Shown here one piece after another: positions 63,440 through 64,000 of a stretch of DNA of 64,000 nucleotides. This stretch comes from Scylla paramamosain. Taxonomy: Eukaryota; Arthropoda; Malacostraca; Decapoda; Portunidae. The stretch lies in assembly GCF_035594125.1 (NCBI RefSeq), contig NC_087192.1:11545001-11609000 (forward strand). The letters run 5' to 3'. The position numbers and the translations under genes are program-made. Position 1 is the first letter of the stretch; every line of letters starts with the position of its first letter. Under the pieces are notes generated by a model. It saw only the letters and a list, made by a program, of their open reading frames with translations. It did no database searches and was not told where the DNA came from.

Positions 63440-64000
63440 CATATATATAAGAGGAACACCGGCCAAGGCCAGCAAAAATAAATAAATTAGAAAAAAAAAT
63501 GAAATGCCGGTCTCCGAATAGGATCCAAAACGGTAGTCAAAATTTGAAGAATAAGTGTCTTGAAACCTCCCTCTTGAAGGAGTTCAGGTCATAGGGAGGT
63601 GGAAATACAGAAGCAGCCAAGTAGTTCCTGAGTTTACCAGGGAAAGGGATGAATGACTGAGAATACTAGCTCTTGCATTAGAAAAGTTGACAAAATAGGA
63701 GTGAGAGAAAGAAGAAAGTCTTGTGCAGCGAAGCCGTGGGAGGAGGGGAAGCACGCAGTTAGCAAGATCAAAAGAGCAGTTAGCATGAAAATAGCGGGAG
63801 AAGATAGCAAGAGATGCAACATTGCAGCGATGAGAAAAAGGCTGAAAACAGTCAGTTAGATGAGAAAAGTTGATGAGACGAAAAGCATTTGATTCCACCG
63901 TCTAGATGAGTGGTGTGATTAGAACGTCCCCTCCCCAGACATGTGAAGCATAGTCCATTCATAAACAGATAAGGCCCCTGTAGAGAGTTAGCAGCTGGAG
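63440..64000 (-). mobile_element. LINE-A copy 7: 3' end on the minus strand
   Basis: Reading down from 64000: a string equivalent to LLTLYRGLICL, an IESNAFRLINFSHLTDC-like stretch (63890-63850), LANCVLPLLPRLRCTRLSSF, then the 3' UTR with CTTGGCCGGTGTTCCTCTTA ending in (TA)n. Stops and indels are present. The rest of the element lies outside the window. Confidence 0.88.

Overview
The window looks like repeat-dense, non-coding chromosomal DNA from a eukaryote, most likely a decapod crustacean and perhaps a crab. The reasons are: extreme density of long (TA)n, (GA)n and (CA)n arrays; LINE, Jockey-like, CR1 and Penelope families whose proteins I remember as typical of decapod genomes (memory, not a search); TTAGG-type pentamers; and splice-bearing transposase genes. 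I found no convincing host gene, rRNA or tRNA gene, CRISPR array or bacterial feature. Nearly every long protein-like stretch belongs to a transposable element.

Layout. 1-9.2 kb: 3' part of a LINE (family 'LINE-A', + strand), then a decayed minus-strand Gypsy element in the usual order gag-PR-RT-RNaseH-IN, broken by a Tc1-like transposon. 9.19-9.9 kb: a short Harbinger-type deletion derivative with TAA target duplications and an internal 50-bp perfect hairpin. 10-12.8 kb: microsatellites. 12.8-16.2 kb: a minus-strand CR1-like LINE with esterase remnant, endonuclease and RT. 17-24 kb: arrays, a LINE-A 5' fragment, a CR1 3' fragment and a gag fragment.

24.8-48.9 kb is a nest of insertions. One LINE-A copy is cut in two (24.8-25.2 and 48.5-48.9 kb) around about 23 kb. 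Inside lie two copies of an LTR-like repeat. The left one is itself interrupted by a two-gene PIF/Harbinger transposon and by a probable solo LTR. Also inside is a Ty3/Gypsy element with its integrase upstream of RT (Gmr1-like order). That element is interrupted by another LINE-A, which is interrupted by a Sola-like DNA transposon, whose transposase intron holds a 200-bp foldback MITE with TTAGG-like repeats.

49-64 kb: a gag/protease fragment, an unassigned stretch, then a minus-strand series. It holds an older Jockey-like LINE (with a LINE-A fragment inside), a nearly intact Jockey-like LINE with a 10-bp target duplication and only two nonsense codons in ORF2, a Penelope-like element with a GIY-YIG domain, and a LINE-A 3' end.

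Most copies carry stops, frameshifts or catalytic substitutions and are probably dead. The best-preserved are the Jockey-like element at 56.1-60.8 kb, the Harbinger element at 26.3-30.5 kb and the Sola-like element at 40.2-44.5 kb. All identifications come from motifs read by eye; none was checked by a database search.
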